Shown here: one piece after another, positions 24,451 to 37,469 of the stretch
Layout of the letters: every line of letters begins with the position of its first letter
Numbering within the stretch: position 1 is the first letter of the stretch
Assembly: GCA_012932295.1 (NCBI GenBank)
Contig: JAAONU010000011.1
Coordinates: 14,530,136 to 14,594,135 of the forward strand
Reading direction: 5' to 3'
DNA length: 64,000 nt
DNA from: Cyclina sinensis
Lineage: Eukaryota; Mollusca; Bivalvia; Venerida; Veneridae
The notes under the pieces: model-generated
What the model was told of the DNA's origin: nothing
What the model saw: the letters and a program-made list of their open reading frames with translations, nothing else
The model's database searches: none
Made by a program: the position numbers and the translations under genes

Positions 24451-24800
24451 GACCCTAATTTTGTCTTATTTCAGCCTGTTTAGAATCTTTCCTTATATGA
24501 AGCAGGCTATTTTCTTTCATCTCTCAGGATTTCTTAGATCTCATATTCACACTCTAATTGTTCATTTTGCTATTCAATGCTGTTTTTAACATGAATTCTC
24601 TGTAATGACCAGAAAATGTTGGCACGCATAGTAACAGATTTTAACAGCAGTATGATAACTTTGTAGACCAACCTCATATTTGAATTAAAACTATGTTTTG
24701 TTTTTATATTCGCTTCCGTTTCCATGACAACAGCCTCAAAAGTTTAGAAAATAGATATGTTTGGGGAATAGACATGGTTTCAAAATATGTAGTTATATAA

Positions 24801-26521
24801 ACAAGAAGGCCATGAGGGCCCTGTATCGCTCACCTGAGTATGACTGGTTTTTACAAAGGTGGCTATTGGCCTGGTTAACTGACCCCAGACGACCCATTTT
24901 CGAACTTGACCTAGAAATTATTGAAACAATCTTTCTGACAAATTTCCAGGTTGTTTGGACTGAAAATGTTACCACTAACAAGTGTTAACAAGGTTTTTCC
25001 ATATTTGGGCTCTATGACCTAGTTTTTTTACCTAGATGTCCCATATTGGGACTTGAGCTTGAAATTATCGAAACAATCTTTCTTACAAATTTCAAGGATA
25101 TTTGGACTGAAAAAGTAGCCTCTAGAGTGTTAAAAAGGTTCTTCCATATTTGGGCTCTGTGACATTGTTTTTGACCCCAGATAACCAATATCCAAACTTG
25201 GGCTACAAATCATCAAAACAACTTTTCTGACAAATTTCAAGGACATTTGGACTGAAAGTGTATCCTCTAGAGTGTTAAAAAGGTTCTTCCATATTTGGGC
25301 TCTGTGACCTAGTTTTTGACCCCAGATAACCTATATTCAAACTTGAGCTAGAAATCATCGAAACAATCTTTCTGACAAATTTCCAGGTTATTTGAACTGA
25401 AAGTGTTACCTCTAGAGTGTTAACAAGACTTTTCCATATTTGGGCTCTGTGACCTAGTTTTTTAAGATGACACATATTCAAACTTGAGCTAGAAATCATT
25501 GAAACAATCTTTCTGACAAATTTCGAGGTTATTTGGACTGAAAATGTTACCTCTAGGGTGTTAACAAGACTTTTCCATATTTGGGCTCTGTGACCTAGTT
25601 TTTTTTAACCCAGATGGCACATATTCAAACTTGAGCTAGAAATTATTGAAACAATCTTTCTGACAAATTTCGAGGTTATTTGGACTGAAAATGTTACCTC
25701 TAGAGTGTTAACAAGACTTTTCCATATTTGGGCTCTGTGACCTAGTTTTTTAACCCAGATGACACATATTCGAACTTGGCCTTAAAAATCATCAAAGCAA
25801 TCTTTCTGACAAATTTCCAAGATCACTGGACTAAAAATGTATCCTCTGGAGTGTTAATAAGGTTTTTCTATTTTTGTGCTCTGTGACCTAGTTTTTTAAC
25901 CCAGATGACCCATATTCAAATTTGAGCTAAAAATCATCGAAACAACCTTCCTGACAAATTGCCAGATTATTTGGACTGAAAATGTTACCTCTAGAGTGTT
26001 TACAAGGTTTTTCAATATTTGAGCTCTGTGACCTAGTTTTTGACCCCTGAGGACGCATATTCAAACTTGAGCTAGAAATCATTGATACAACCTTTCTGAC
26101 AAATTTCCAGGATATTTAGACTAAAATTGTAGCCTCTAGAGTGTTAATATATTTTTTTAATATTTGGGCTCTGTGTCCTAGTTTTTGACCCTAGATAAGC
26201 CATATTCGAACTTGAACTAAAAATCATTAATACAACCTTTCTGACAAATTTCCAGGATATTTGGACTGAAATTGTAGCCTCTAGAGTGTTAACAAGGTTT
26301 TTCTATATTTGAGCTCTGTGACCTAGTTTTTCAACCCAGATAACTCATGTTCGAATTCGTCCAAGAAATCATTTGGACAAACATCTTGACAAAGTTTCAA
26401 GACAACTGAGGCAAAAATGTGACCGCTAGAGCGTTAACGAACTAAGTGTAGACGGACGACGGACGCCGGACATTGAGCAATCCTAATAGCTCACCATGAG
26501 CCTACGGCTCATGTAAGCTAA
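24801..26521 (+). mobile_element. Minisatellite element, about 145-bp core (first copy)
   Basis: Starts ACAAGAAGGCCATGAGGGCC and CTGTATCGCTCACCTGAGT, followed by about ten units of about 145 bp. The landmark GTGACCTAGTTTTT recurs at about 25304, 25449, 25597, 25737, 25884, 26028 and 26318, with a variant at 26172. Each unit also contains TTTCTGACAAATTTCCAGG and CTCTAGAGTGTTAACAAGG. The array ends in a (GACG)n-type tract (26451-26469) and a 3' hairpin at 26488-26519, then CTAA. The start and end share GCTCAC. The short frames read through it are repeat artefacts. Confidence 0.85.
26488..26519 (+). other. 3' terminal hairpin, alternative stem
   Basis: CATGAGCC/GGCTCATG with loop TAC inside an outer AGCT/AGCT stem. 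The inner stem sequence differs completely from the CTGTCAC/GTGACAG stem of the copies at 1883 and 44500, while the upstream text (CCTAATAGCTCAC) and the distance to the end are kept. Confidence 0.75.
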
Positions 26522-26524
26522 AAT

Positions 26525-29500
26525 ACAGAAGCTGGTATAGCTTCCTCGCCTGTATTTTGTAGAAAAGTGTTCCTGACTTTGATCTATTTGAGAAAGAAGT
26601 ATCAATCTCAAGTGGAAAATACAATCATATTTTATCCAAAATATTTGGGGGAAAATGTGATTCAGGTGGTATTTTGAGTTGCACTTTACTACAAAAGTAA
26701 AACCTTTTCAAATGATTAAGCTAAATAATTTGAAAGAGCAATCGTTAATTTCACACAAACAGTAATAAAATTTAGAGGCAATCCTGATACCAAATGACAG
26801 CGGAACGAAAAAGCTGAAGAAAATAGGTAGTTTCATGCATTTTTTCCAACTTTTATTACCTCCCCTTAACCGACTCTTCACATTAGAAATTAATCAAAAC
26901 GGATGCACATGTTACCAGTGACAGTTAGAATAAGAAAATCTGTGCATATCATGTAAAAGTGCTCAACATATTTGAACAATGACAGAAACATATTGAAAAG
27001 GTTATTAATTAGTGGAAACACTTCTGTATTTCTTTTCCAAAATAATATTGTTTTAATAAGAAAAGATACTATGATGAAAGGATATAATGTCAGGCTTGGA
27101 GATTGTGGGATCAAATACCACCTATTTTTTACCATAGCTTCAAAATTCTCTACTTTTGCTGCCATTACATTTGAGAAGTCTACTTAACAATCACTGAAAG
27201 TGGCAAGTATAAACTGAAAGTACTTTGTCAACCATTCATGCCTATAAAGAAATTCCGACTTACCTAAATCTTCACAAACAGAGGTCTTCAGATTTTTTTT
27301 TCATTTGAACTTAATTTCTTATTTTCAAAGCATAACCAAATCAAACCAAATTGACATTAAATGTTTTGTTGTTGAGTCTTTCATGTGAGTGATTTTATTT
27401 TGAATAGGAGGTATTTAAAAATTACTAAATTAGTAATTTTGATTTTTTTGTTTCTTTCTTTACAGGGAGTGTGATATTAAAACAACTACAATGTTGCACA
27501 ATGTAAACTGTTCTACAGGTCATAGATGATGGAATAAGGGAATTTTCGTATAGTGTTTTCTTAATTCTCTGACTTTTGTCCCTGAAGGGAAAAATAAAGT
27601 GCTGATACCCTGAAAGAACTATATATGTGTATCATTAGGTTTTTTCAGCTCCTTTCTTACCAACAGTAAGAAGTGTTTCTTTGATACAAATATACTTATG
27701 TAAAATTGATAAAAATGTAAATGGAAAGAATGGAAAGAATGAAATACTGTAACTGTTTCTGTGCTAAGTCAAAGACTTTGACATAAATTTTGATGCTAAA
27801 AATTTAAAGAAAATGTCAAAAACAATCAAGACATTAAAGTATCAAAAGATATTAAGAAGTATTCTACAGGATAAGTTGTTTTTGCTGCTAGGCCTGATCT
27901 TCACCAACGATTTTTGAAGCATAATTGTAGTTTAAAGTTGAAACGTTCAAGCTTTTGTCCATTACTTTTTGTCGAGTTAGCTACAATTTAATGTACACTG
28001 ATTTTGTATTATGAGTCCACAAGTCAATTTTTCTGAAATTTCTTTAGAGTATACATCATCATCATCATCCTTGCTATATTATATAATCTGAGTATATAGT
28101 TCGACTATAAAGTAAAAGATCTAGTCTAGAGTGTTATTCTAGTAATTACAGCTTTGTGAGTAACAGACCAAATCCTTTTGTTAAATACAGACATTTATTT
28201 ACTTTTGTCATACTTTGAATCATATGATAATAGTGAAATATGAAACAATTGTGAAAGTAATTCGCGTTTACCGTTCTAAAACACATATGATTAAGTACAA
28301 CGTTCCATGAAATTGTTTTTTTTAGCGAATACTTCTATTGTTAAATTCCTCTTTGTGTTTTCTGCTTATATCAAATTACAGTTGTAACAGTCCAATTCAC
28401 TCTGTTAAATTACGTTTATCATTATTTGCGTCAACTGATAACAGTTGCCATTTATTGTAGACTATTTATTGTTTTTGGGATGTTCCAATTAGAAACTTTT
28501 GTATAAATACGGAAACTCAAATTTCAGTTATGAGGCTACACGACACCTAGTAAATGTATATATGATAATGCACTGTCTAGACATTCGATGGTGTTATACG
28601 AAAACTCAAAAATTGGTCACTGAGAACAGCTTAAATGCATGGCAGAATACATTACCAAAAATCGTGAGAATAACAACCATTTTTAGGTTTCGTGTCATAT
28701 TGAGATAAAACATTATATAATTAACGTAAATTACTGTAGCTTTGATAAAATTCCTTAAACAAACAATTAATGTGTGGAAAATGCTTTGCGTTATAATTTT
28801 CCACTTCTTTTCGGAAATTATTTACCAGATTCAACTGAACTGAACATTAAACTTCAGTACGTTTTTCGAGACCAGGACAACAGCTATTGCATTATCCCGT
28901 TCTTGAAAAAGTTTCTTACTATTGTTCAGGTATATTCAAATTGTTCTTGAAGCTGCATTCAGTATCAGAGATGACCTCCTAAATTAGTGAATAAAATATA
29001 AATAGTGTTTTGTTCCACAAAACTATCAAAGAACTTACTGTCAAAATACAAGTGTACTTTGCCCTAAAAGCAATAACAAACGTACTACATAATTTTATCA
29101 TTTTTGAGATCTCTCAAGACATGTAAAGCAAAAGAAAAGGAGCTAGTCTAGAATCAATTCCATACTGTTACAATATTTTTACATCGTTAAAAATGTTTGT
29201 TTCTAAATATTAAGTATCTGAAAGACATCCGTTGTATATTTTCACAATTCATGATTTGTGAAGTGTGAGCATAAAGAAAAATACCGTTTTGAAACCTTGC
29301 TATCTTAAACAAATAAATAAAATCTAACATTCCGTAATTACCTTATTAATTACCAAATATAACTAAATAAAGGCAATCAACTGTCCCTATTTGTGCAAAT
29401 ACCTCCTATTTATCATTACAGAGAAAACAAATATATCATTACAAGACGAGTGGTTTATCAGATAAGCTTATCAAATCATCGACAGAGCCATTTGTTATTC

Positions 29501-29558
29501 CCTTACTGAACTTTAAAGTCTGTAACTGATATCAATCAATATCTGTACATCTGCAATA
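26525..29558. other. AT-rich sequence; possible terminal exon near 27466
   Basis: No recognised gene. A strong polypyrimidine tract and CAG at 27446-27465, followed within about 130 bp by AATAAA at about 27591, would fit a short 3' terminal or UTR exon, but there is no coding similarity to support it. A short (ATC)n run lies at about 28052-28068. Confidence 0.3.
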
Positions 29559-31322
29559 TTATTAAGCAGTTCTGCAAACATCAAAGTGAAATTTTCCGAT
29601 TTTATCTCAATATTTATGATTTAAAATGTTATCTGAAATGTTTCTTATAATGTTTTGTGCTTCTGGTATAAAACAAGAGTCTCCTAAAGAAAACGTGCAC
29701 ATTTAAATTTAAACTAAAAGAAGACATGTTTTCATTGATATAACATAACTGAAAAGAAACGGAATCTAAGTCAGTAATAGTAAACAGTAAAATGATTTTT
29801 TCTTCTTGAGAATGCCTCTCTCAGATAGGTTTTTTCCATTAGGCAGGATTTCGATCTCTAACGACTCATTTCTGCTGAATTGTTTCTTCATTGAGGTGAA
29901 GTACTATGTCTATTATGCAAGTAACCTTTGAAAAATACAAAAAGCATCCCTTTTAACTTAGAAAAACTGTCATCTTAAAAGCATTGGTAACACAAGTGTT
30001 GATATTAAAATATTTAAGTTTATTGTGATAAATAAATATAGAGTTTATAGGAATTAATGACGGTTTTTTCATATTTTGTATTGTACTTCCTTTATCATTT
30101 ATCAGCTTTGTATGCTAACACTTCCGCATTTTATCAAAACTTAAAGGATTCTTTAAATTCTAGTACTTTTGCTCTTTGCTAGTAGACTTATAAAAAGTTC
30201 CCGGCACATGTTTGTAAGAGCAAGTATACAAATTATACGTTCCAAATTCTGAAATAATTTGTACAATGAATCCCATTAAAACAACTTTATTATTAAAAAC
30301 GAAGAAATACTTTTAGCGCGCAGTCTCTAATAATAAATAAATGACACCTGTCCAGTTTATTATTTTAAAATAAATGGTTGATAATAACACAAAATTATCC
30401 TGGAAATATAATGTTTCTTGTTTTATAGCGTAATTACCATATCTTTAAGTTATCTAAAGCCAACATTTATCAATAAAACTTTTATAGAAGACTGATTAAA
30501 AGATAAATGAGTCGTTAGTTGTTGTTGAGACATATTTGAAAGGATGTTGCCATTCAAACTCATTTTTAGGTATTGTTTGTCATGTTCTAAGGTTTTATCT
30601 TTTTCTTTATAATTATGTTGAATGACATTTATGCTAAGTTTTATGAACAAATTGTCAATAAAGAATCAACAACTACAATGTCATTTCCTAGTCAGGCAAG
30701 TCATCACGCAAGTGCATCAACGGTAAACAAGAAATGTGTCACAGACACAAATGTCCCCGAAACATTATAATGGTTACAGTGGTAGCTTACAACCTATGTT
30801 ACCTTGAACATTTGTGTCAAAATTGTTTGCAGGCTGTAAACTTAACAATGTACCCATACGTCTAGGGGTAAGACTATTATATGTCGTTTACCTATTTGCA
30901 TGGATGGTAAAATGAATAATCTTTCCAAACTGGTGTGTTTCAAAAGATTAAGTATTTTGTACCCATAGGTCACCATGCGTCTTTTACAGCAAAAGTGTTT
31001 CAAAACAGTTTCTTCTTTTAACTTCTCGAGTTTTATGTTCAAGCTGAACAACATAGGCAACGAAATAGTTCAATAATAAAAAATTTAGGAGTTGGGCACA
31101 AAAGCAATATTAAGAAATAATAAACAAAGGGCAATAACTCCACGAAAAATGATCACAAACTGCAAAACCTTGGCACTTGTTAATATTTATTCTGTGAAAA
31201 ATTGGTGAAAATTGCATGTGAAATGTAGAAGCAGTTAGGCACAGAAGCAACATTAAGTAAAAATTAACAAAGGGCAATATCTATGTCAAAGGATATCGAA
31301 TCGCAAAAGCCTGAATATATTA

Positions 31323-31352
31323 TTATTACTATTATTATTATATACCAAATAT
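31323..31352 (-). repeat. (TAA)n 3' tail of the retrotransposon
   Basis: TTATTATTACTATTATTATTATA on the plus strand, directly next to the left target-site duplication. Microsatellite-like tails replace poly(A) in several non-LTR clades. Confidence 0.7.
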
Positions 31353-31554
31353 TTTAAGCACTTTTTTCATGTACATTAACACGTTCAAAAGTACTGTACA
31401 GTATAACCAAATAAATGATACAATATTTATAAAAAAACAAATTAAAACATCAATATTGCTCAAGTCACAAATTCAATTCAAATGTAGTTTAAAAAGTTAA
31501 AAAGACAGGTAAGACTTAAGAATTTGTTAAAAAGCGACACTGGTACAAAAATAA

Positions 31555-34537
31555 TCAGTCCAAATAAAACCTCTTAAATAAGTGAGTTTTAAGTGCTCTC
31601 TTAAACACTGGTAGAGTTTCACAGCTTTTAAGTGTTCTAGGTAGGGTATTCCAGAGTTTAGGGGCTGCCGTCATAAACGCACGATCACCGTAAGTCACAG
31701 TCCTACTACGCGGTACAACCAGTGTTAAACAATCATTCTGGGACCTAAGTTGTCAGGATGGGATGTAAATGTCTAGCATGTTTCGTTTATAAGTAGGTGC
31801 CTGATCATGAAGCGCCTTAAACACATATATAAGGAGTTTGTACTCGACTCTGATGTGCACAGGAAGCCAATGCAGTTCCTTTAACACAGGGGTTATGTGG
31901 CAGTTACGCGGTGTCCTGGTAATAACACGAGCAGCCGTATTTTGAACATTTTGGAGCTTGTTGAGAACGTACTTAGGAGATCCATATAGCAACGAATTAC
32001 AGTAATCTAGTCTTGATGTCACTAACGAGTTTATCAGGGTTCTGGTTGAATCAACAGTCAGGTATTTCCGAATTTGACCTATTTGTCGAATTTGCATGAA
32101 GCATGAACGCGAAATTGAGTTCACATGTTGTTCCATGTCTAAATGAGAGTCCAGTACGGCACCAAAGTTTCTAACTGTTGTTGATGGTTTTATTACAGAA
32201 TCACCTACTCTTACAGTAAGATCTTCAACATCACTTCGTTTTGGTACAAAGACAATCACCTCTGTTTTGTTCGCATTGAGTTTGAGAAAGTTATTATTCA
32301 TCCATAGTATGATGTCATTCAGGCATGCTTCAATTCGTCGCAAGGTCTCATTGCGTGAAATGGTTTCCTTTTGTTTACATGCCATGTACAATTGCGAATC
32401 GTCAGCGTAGAAATGATGTTGAAGTTTATGCTTCCGACTGATCGCGCCCACAGGTTTGGTGTACATGATGTAATTCTTCGGGCCAAGAACGGACCCTTGT
32501 GGCAGAGAAAATGTCATACGTACAGGTTTTGACAGTTCACCATTGACGCAGACAGTCTGATGACGCTCACACAGATACGACTTCATCCATTGTAAAGGTT
32601 TGCCTACTATGCCGAAGAGTTGTTCGAGTCGGCAAAGGAGGATACTATGGTCGATCGTATCAAAAGCAGCAGATAAGTCCAACATTAGTAGCACAGTAGC
32701 TTCATTCTGATCAAGAGAACGGAGAATGTCGTTTTGTACACATAATCGAGCAGATTCTGTTGAATGAAACTGCCTATAAGCAGACTGATGCTCTTCATGA
32801 AGTTTATGTGCAGAAAGGTGTCTTTCAAGTTGGGAATCGACAACTTTTTCGAGAATCTTGGAGACAAACGGTAAATTAGATACAGGCCGGTAGTTTTTCA
32901 TAACCTCTTGATCTAACCCTGACTTTTTGATTATAGGTCGGACTCTAGAACTTTTAAAAGCGGGTGGTACATAGGCCTTCTCAAGTGAAATGTTAATGAT
33001 TTTGGTGATCAATGGTAATAGTTCATTTAAACAATCTTTCATTAGCCATGTTGGAATGGGGTCAAGTTCACAGGACTTGTTTGGAGAATTGCGAATAATT
33101 TTTGAAATTTCCATATCAGAGGCTACTGAAAAGTTTGAAAATTGCTCTCCATTGAAAGGTGCTTCAGGGACAACACTGTCTGTTTGTTGGTGAGACTTGG
33201 TCCTGGCTATATCACTACGTATGCCTTCAACCTTATCTACAAAGAAGTCACTAAAGCCTTGTGCTAGGACGTTTGCAGGTTTACCAGATGGCAGCAAAAC
33301 ATCAGTGGTTTCACCTATCAAATGCCGGGTCACTTTGGTAAGGTTTTTCATATCACGACCACATGACTCTACTTTCTCAGTGTAGTATTTGACTTTGGAC
33401 ATATTTAGAAGCTTATTAGTAATAGCGCATTGGTTTCCGTAAATTGCTTGATCAATTTTCAATCCAGTCAACCGCCACTTTCGCTCTAACTGGCGTCGTA
33501 AATGTTTAGCATCATGGAGTTCTTGGGAATACCACGGATTCATTGGTCTTAGTACAATGCTCTTGGACTTGAGAGGCGCGTGTTTGTCAAGGAGGAGAGA
33601 AAGGCCATTGTTGTAGGCATCAACTAGTTCATCAACATCTGAGCTTTCTTTTACAGTTTTTAAAATATCTGATGTCAAAATATCTGTTATAATCTCATTA
33701 ACATCTATTGATTTAAATTTTCTGTAAGTCACAGTTTTCCGTACTGGTGGTGGTTTTGACACACTAGCATTAAATACAACAGCGAAGTGATCGCGAGACG
33801 TGTTCCCGTTGTTGACTTGGAGTCCAGGGTCAGATATTTCTACATTTGATACCGTTGTGTCTGTATATCTGGTAATAAGCACATCTAGTATGTGGCCTGC
33901 TACATGAGTTGGTTCAGTGACGTGTTGTCGCATGCCACACGCTTTCAAAACACTTTTGAATTTTGCGGTGTTAGGGTTTGACAGATCGCCCACCACAATA
34001 ATATCGTTCTCAGCAGACATATACCACAGCTAATCGTAGAGAAGAGTTTTTTTTACAGTGATGTTGCAGTCCATATATTCAAACGAAGTAACATTAGTAT
34101 TGCGACTGGATGCAAGCATATGAATTTTAGGGGTGCCTTGTAAATAACCGCTACTCTACCACCACGACCTTGCCGACGAACATGGGCAATTTTGTATCCA
34201 CTAGGCACTAATTCGGCAATACACGCTGTGTCACCCGGACCACCAAGCCACGTTTCTGTCACAGCGATAATGTCAAAATCGTTGGATATGATGTAATCAG
34301 AAAAGGCCAAACTCTTATTTTTCACTGATCTTGAATTGTGACAACATATTTTAATCTTAGTTTGCCCTTTACAAACAGACAGTGGTTCAAATGTGATCCT
34401 TCTCAAATTGTCAGGATCAACACTGTTTATTTTGGGAATTTGTCTATGTTCAATATTTGTTATTCTTGTTAATACATTCTGAGGTAAGGTTCGAATATTA
34501 TGAAGGTGAACTCCATCATTTGTGTCCCATATCCAAA
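31555..34537 (-). pseudogene. Endonuclease-reverse transcriptase (ORF2-like)
   Basis: Encodes the APE-type endonuclease and reverse transcriptase of a CR1/L2-group element. The longest open block, 31753-34020, has 755 residues. It holds the endonuclease tail (IIVVGD and QHVTEPTH near residues 7-39, RDHFAV near 76), then the RT palm: DLSAAFDTIDH (motif A, about 448-458), PQGSVLGP (507-514), YADD (538-541), and the C-terminal LHWLP (716-720). Breaks: the N-terminal endonuclease (34053-34537; HNSRS and TETWL visible) is out of frame from about 34125; reading then continues TSFEYMDCNI and meets a TAG near 34030; about 30 residues of the YRPP region seem deleted. One TGA at 31753-31755 cuts the C-terminus; the same frame then runs through QLRSQNDCLTLVVPRSRTVT to a TGA at 31555. 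Few lesions suggest a fairly recent insertion. It cannot make an intact enzyme. Confidence 0.9.
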
Positions 34538-37036
34538 ATATATATTAGCTTTGGCACTTGATAATGATCATTCTATGAAAGTTTAGATAACATCATATGA
34601 TAATTGTAGGAGGAGCTGTGCACAGAAAATGGGACGGAATAACGGACAGACAGTACTATAGGCCAAAAAGGGTTTGTTATTCAAATATGTTAGCAAAGCA
34701 AACATATGTTTTTAGTAAGTGATCTATCGTAACATGAACTTCAATCCTAATGTTTACAAGTGTATATGTTCGTCTTTTAAAAGGGGTAATTACCTGCTAT
34801 AAAAATGTATCATTGTTTCAAGGGAGGTAGACAAGAAGCAGACACCTTTGGCTGATGAGAGTTCTGTTGAGTGATCATTGCTTAAAATTTAATTTTAATC
34901 GAAATCATTTCAAAAGCCATTATAGCAAAAAAAAGTCAGTTGAAATCAACCGAAAATTTCGTTAAAAATTACAATTATGAATTATCTAGGGAAAGAAAAA
35001 TACTTTTAATTAGTTAAATTATATATGCGAGTTGTTATAGTATTTGTTATATTACAGCACTTTGGTTTCTTACCGTTAGGTTTCACAAAAAATCAAAATA
35101 ATCACTTGTTTTTTAAGTTCGTCTTGTTGTTTGTTTACCTCTGGATTGAATGACGTCTTATTATATCCTCTTAAAAGTTATTAACCCTGAACATGCTGAA
35201 ATTGTGTAATGGATTTCCCCAGCTTTGAATTTGGAACAGTCCATTCAAAGTTTAAGGGATTTCAACATCAAAATACAAAAATGGAGTTACCAACAGTATA
35301 GAGCCTGGTCAGACTGCACGGATGTGCAGGCTGGCCTGGCTCTATTCTGGTGGCAAAGGCCAATCACTTTCGGTTCCAGCAGGTTAAGGGTTATTAAGTA
35401 GCTGTCTTTTTAATCTGCTTTCTCACTGTCCGTTAATTATTATTTATCTAACATTTTGACAATGACCTTATATGCTTTAGTCAGTAATAAGGATTTTGTT
35501 CTGTTCTGTTCTTATTTTGATATCATTCTTTTATCGTTTGAACTCAAACACTGCAGAACCAACATAGCCACTTCCTAAGAAAGCATTCTCAAGATATACG
35601 TAACAGAAAAAGCAACTCAGGAAAAACAATTATTATCTTTTCCATTGCATGAACCTAAATACATTAATAATGTATTTAAAAGAATGTTATTAAAGATCAA
35701 AGTACGTACGGAAAAAAGAATAAATTGCTAATTTGAAATAGACATTTAAACGCTAAAAATGTTAAGTTGTATTTACAATGTCTACTGCTGGTCTAGAATT
35801 GATAAATATTATTACGTTAATATATTTTTCACATTTTTCTCTAATTACAAAATTTAATTTTTTATTTACTTTCTATGACGTGCACATAAATAATAACTTT
35901 GCAGACAAAACATGTATATACTAAACCGCTAGCTCGTATCAATCAAAAGTTGATTTCCGGTTAATATTCCTTCCCGTATTCTGTCGTTTGAATGTAAAAC
36001 GCAGTTGATGAGTCTCAGGTTAGATTCTATTACAAAAAAAAAGCAAAATCAGCAACAAAAAATGTAAAACTTTACAGTTCCTATATTATTGAATAAAAAC
36101 AGCAATGAAACACGTCTCTTTCTGTTACAAAACATTGTTTACTGAGAAAGTAATATTTATCACAAATAAGACAGAATTGTGAGAGATTGTTGGAATTGAG
36201 TGCTTAAGTTGATAGGTAGAACGGTTGGCACTTTATTTATTAACCACTGAATAGCAACAACTTTTGACAATCTTGGATAAAACAATGACATCCATTTAGA
36301 TAATTAGATAATGTCTTCAGATATCTTTGTTCTAAGTTTGCCTTGACAAAGTATTATTTGGAAAAATACTGTTTTGTTTTGACCCATTTACGTGTTTATG
36401 ACAAAGAACGTAGGCAAAAACTAATGCACTTTCAGTTATTTCATTGTTGCAGGCACGAAGGCATTACTCTAACACCACTGTCGATATTTTTACGGATATT
36501 GCTTCCTGTCCCATTAGACAAAATGAGAAAATATAATCAAAAAGCTAAACTCAGTTGTTTAAAAGTAAAGTAAATTAATAATATCGTGATAAGTACAAAA
36601 TGTTTGAAATCAACTTAGTGACACACATATCTTAAAAGAATAAACTGAATTAATTAAGCTTGTTAAGCTTCAACTGTTATAACAGTTCTTAGTGGAAACG
36701 TGTATGTACGATGGTCTTAACAGATGATTTAATACAAATATATTACGAATGGAAACATTCTACCCGATTTTTTATGACCATGAATTGTCAAGAAAATGAA
36801 ACCTAGAAATTTAGACGTTAGCTTTGTGTGTGTCACTTACATTTACTGAACTTTATTTAAAAAATGAAATATTAACGTCTTTTTAGAAATTAAATTACTA
36901 AATTTAATTCAATGTGTTGTTTTCTGTGTTAATTTCATTACGTTTTCCCAAAGGCGAACTTAGACTACAATAATTTAAAATTTGGAGATTTAAGGTATCG
37001 AAAAACGTCTATTGATTATTTTGAAAATAATATAGT

Positions 37037-37469
37037 CACTGTTGTACACCGTTCACCGGAAAAAGCCCATCAAAACGCCGAAAACGAAAGTGCTATCGCC
37101 AACGTCGAGTTCACCCAAAGTAATGTTTCAACTTTTTTCTCATAACTTAATCGATTTCTCCAAACTAAACAATATTGTGAAGCTAAATATGTCTGATTTT
37201 AGAGCAGTATTTGCTTTATTCTGTAGTTGGGTGTTTTTTTGTGTAATTGGCGATAAATTGTAGCCTCGTTGTTGACTTTGAGAACAATGTTGATATTTTC
37301 CACTAAATCAAGCCCAAAACGCATTTGCTGAACAACGTCAGAATCACAATACAGCTATAAAATTGGACTTTTTCTATGCTCCACATTATAAAGCTGCATC
37401 AATTTTCGCAGTCCCTTAATGGAGGACGCAAGGGAGGTAATCAGGTAGGTACTAATTTCTGGAACGGTC
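37037..37469. other. Spacer between the two duplication copies
   Basis: 433 bp not shared by the copies. It contains a more GC-rich stretch (37040-37130) and a purine-rich AAGGGAGGTAATCAGGTAGG at about 37430-37449. The 73-residue frame at 37042-37263 starts with basic and serine-rich text and ends hydrophobic; no family recognised. Confidence 0.4.

Larger units (their letters stand above)
31323..34539 (-). mobile_element. CR1/L2-like non-LTR retrotransposon, 5'-truncated
   Basis: Flanked by the direct repeat ATATATTA at 31315-31322 and 34540-34547, a target-site duplication. On the minus strand it begins inside the endonuclease-RT ORF, so the 5' part including any ORF1 is missing. It ends in an imperfect (TAA)n tail (31323-31352 read on the minus strand). 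The 5' truncation, tail and short target duplication are those of target-primed reverse transcription. The twin locus near 39030 is empty. Confidence 0.9.
30727..34663 (+). mobile_element. Non-autonomous element in duplication copy 1, split
   Basis: Starts ACAAGAAATGTGTCACAGAC with the small stem TGTGTC/GACACA, and ends near CGGACAGACAGTACTATAGG. Without the inserted retrotransposon it would be about 0.7 kb, like its twin at 38441-39155. The start resembles the ACAAGAAATG start of the 470-bp element. Exact ends are inferred. Confidence 0.55.
29560..37036 (+). repeat. Segmental duplication, copy 1 (with retrotransposon)
   Basis: Direct duplicate of 37470-41431. Both begin TATTAAGCAGTTCTG and end AATAATATAGT. 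In stretches aligned by eye the copies agree at roughly 90-95 percent of positions. The size difference is mainly the 3.2-kb non-LTR element at 31323-34539, plus about 225 bp (near 29985-30210) and a few tens of bases near 35150 that are present only here. The short frame at 36343-36573 also exists in copy 2 (40770-40973), but as both are short and low complexity I do not call a gene. Confidence 0.9.

Noticed and set aside
27446..27600. Host terminal exon with AATAAA
   Set aside because: Splice-acceptor and poly(A)-like strings are common in AT-rich DNA and there is no coding similarity.
32990..33385. Plus-strand frames inside the retrotransposon
   Set aside because: They are antisense shadows of the reverse transcriptase frame on the minus strand.
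36343..36573. Short frame conserved between the two duplication copies (36343 and 40770) as a gene
   Set aside because: Any frame would be shared by a recent duplication; the copies are short, start differently and resemble no known protein.
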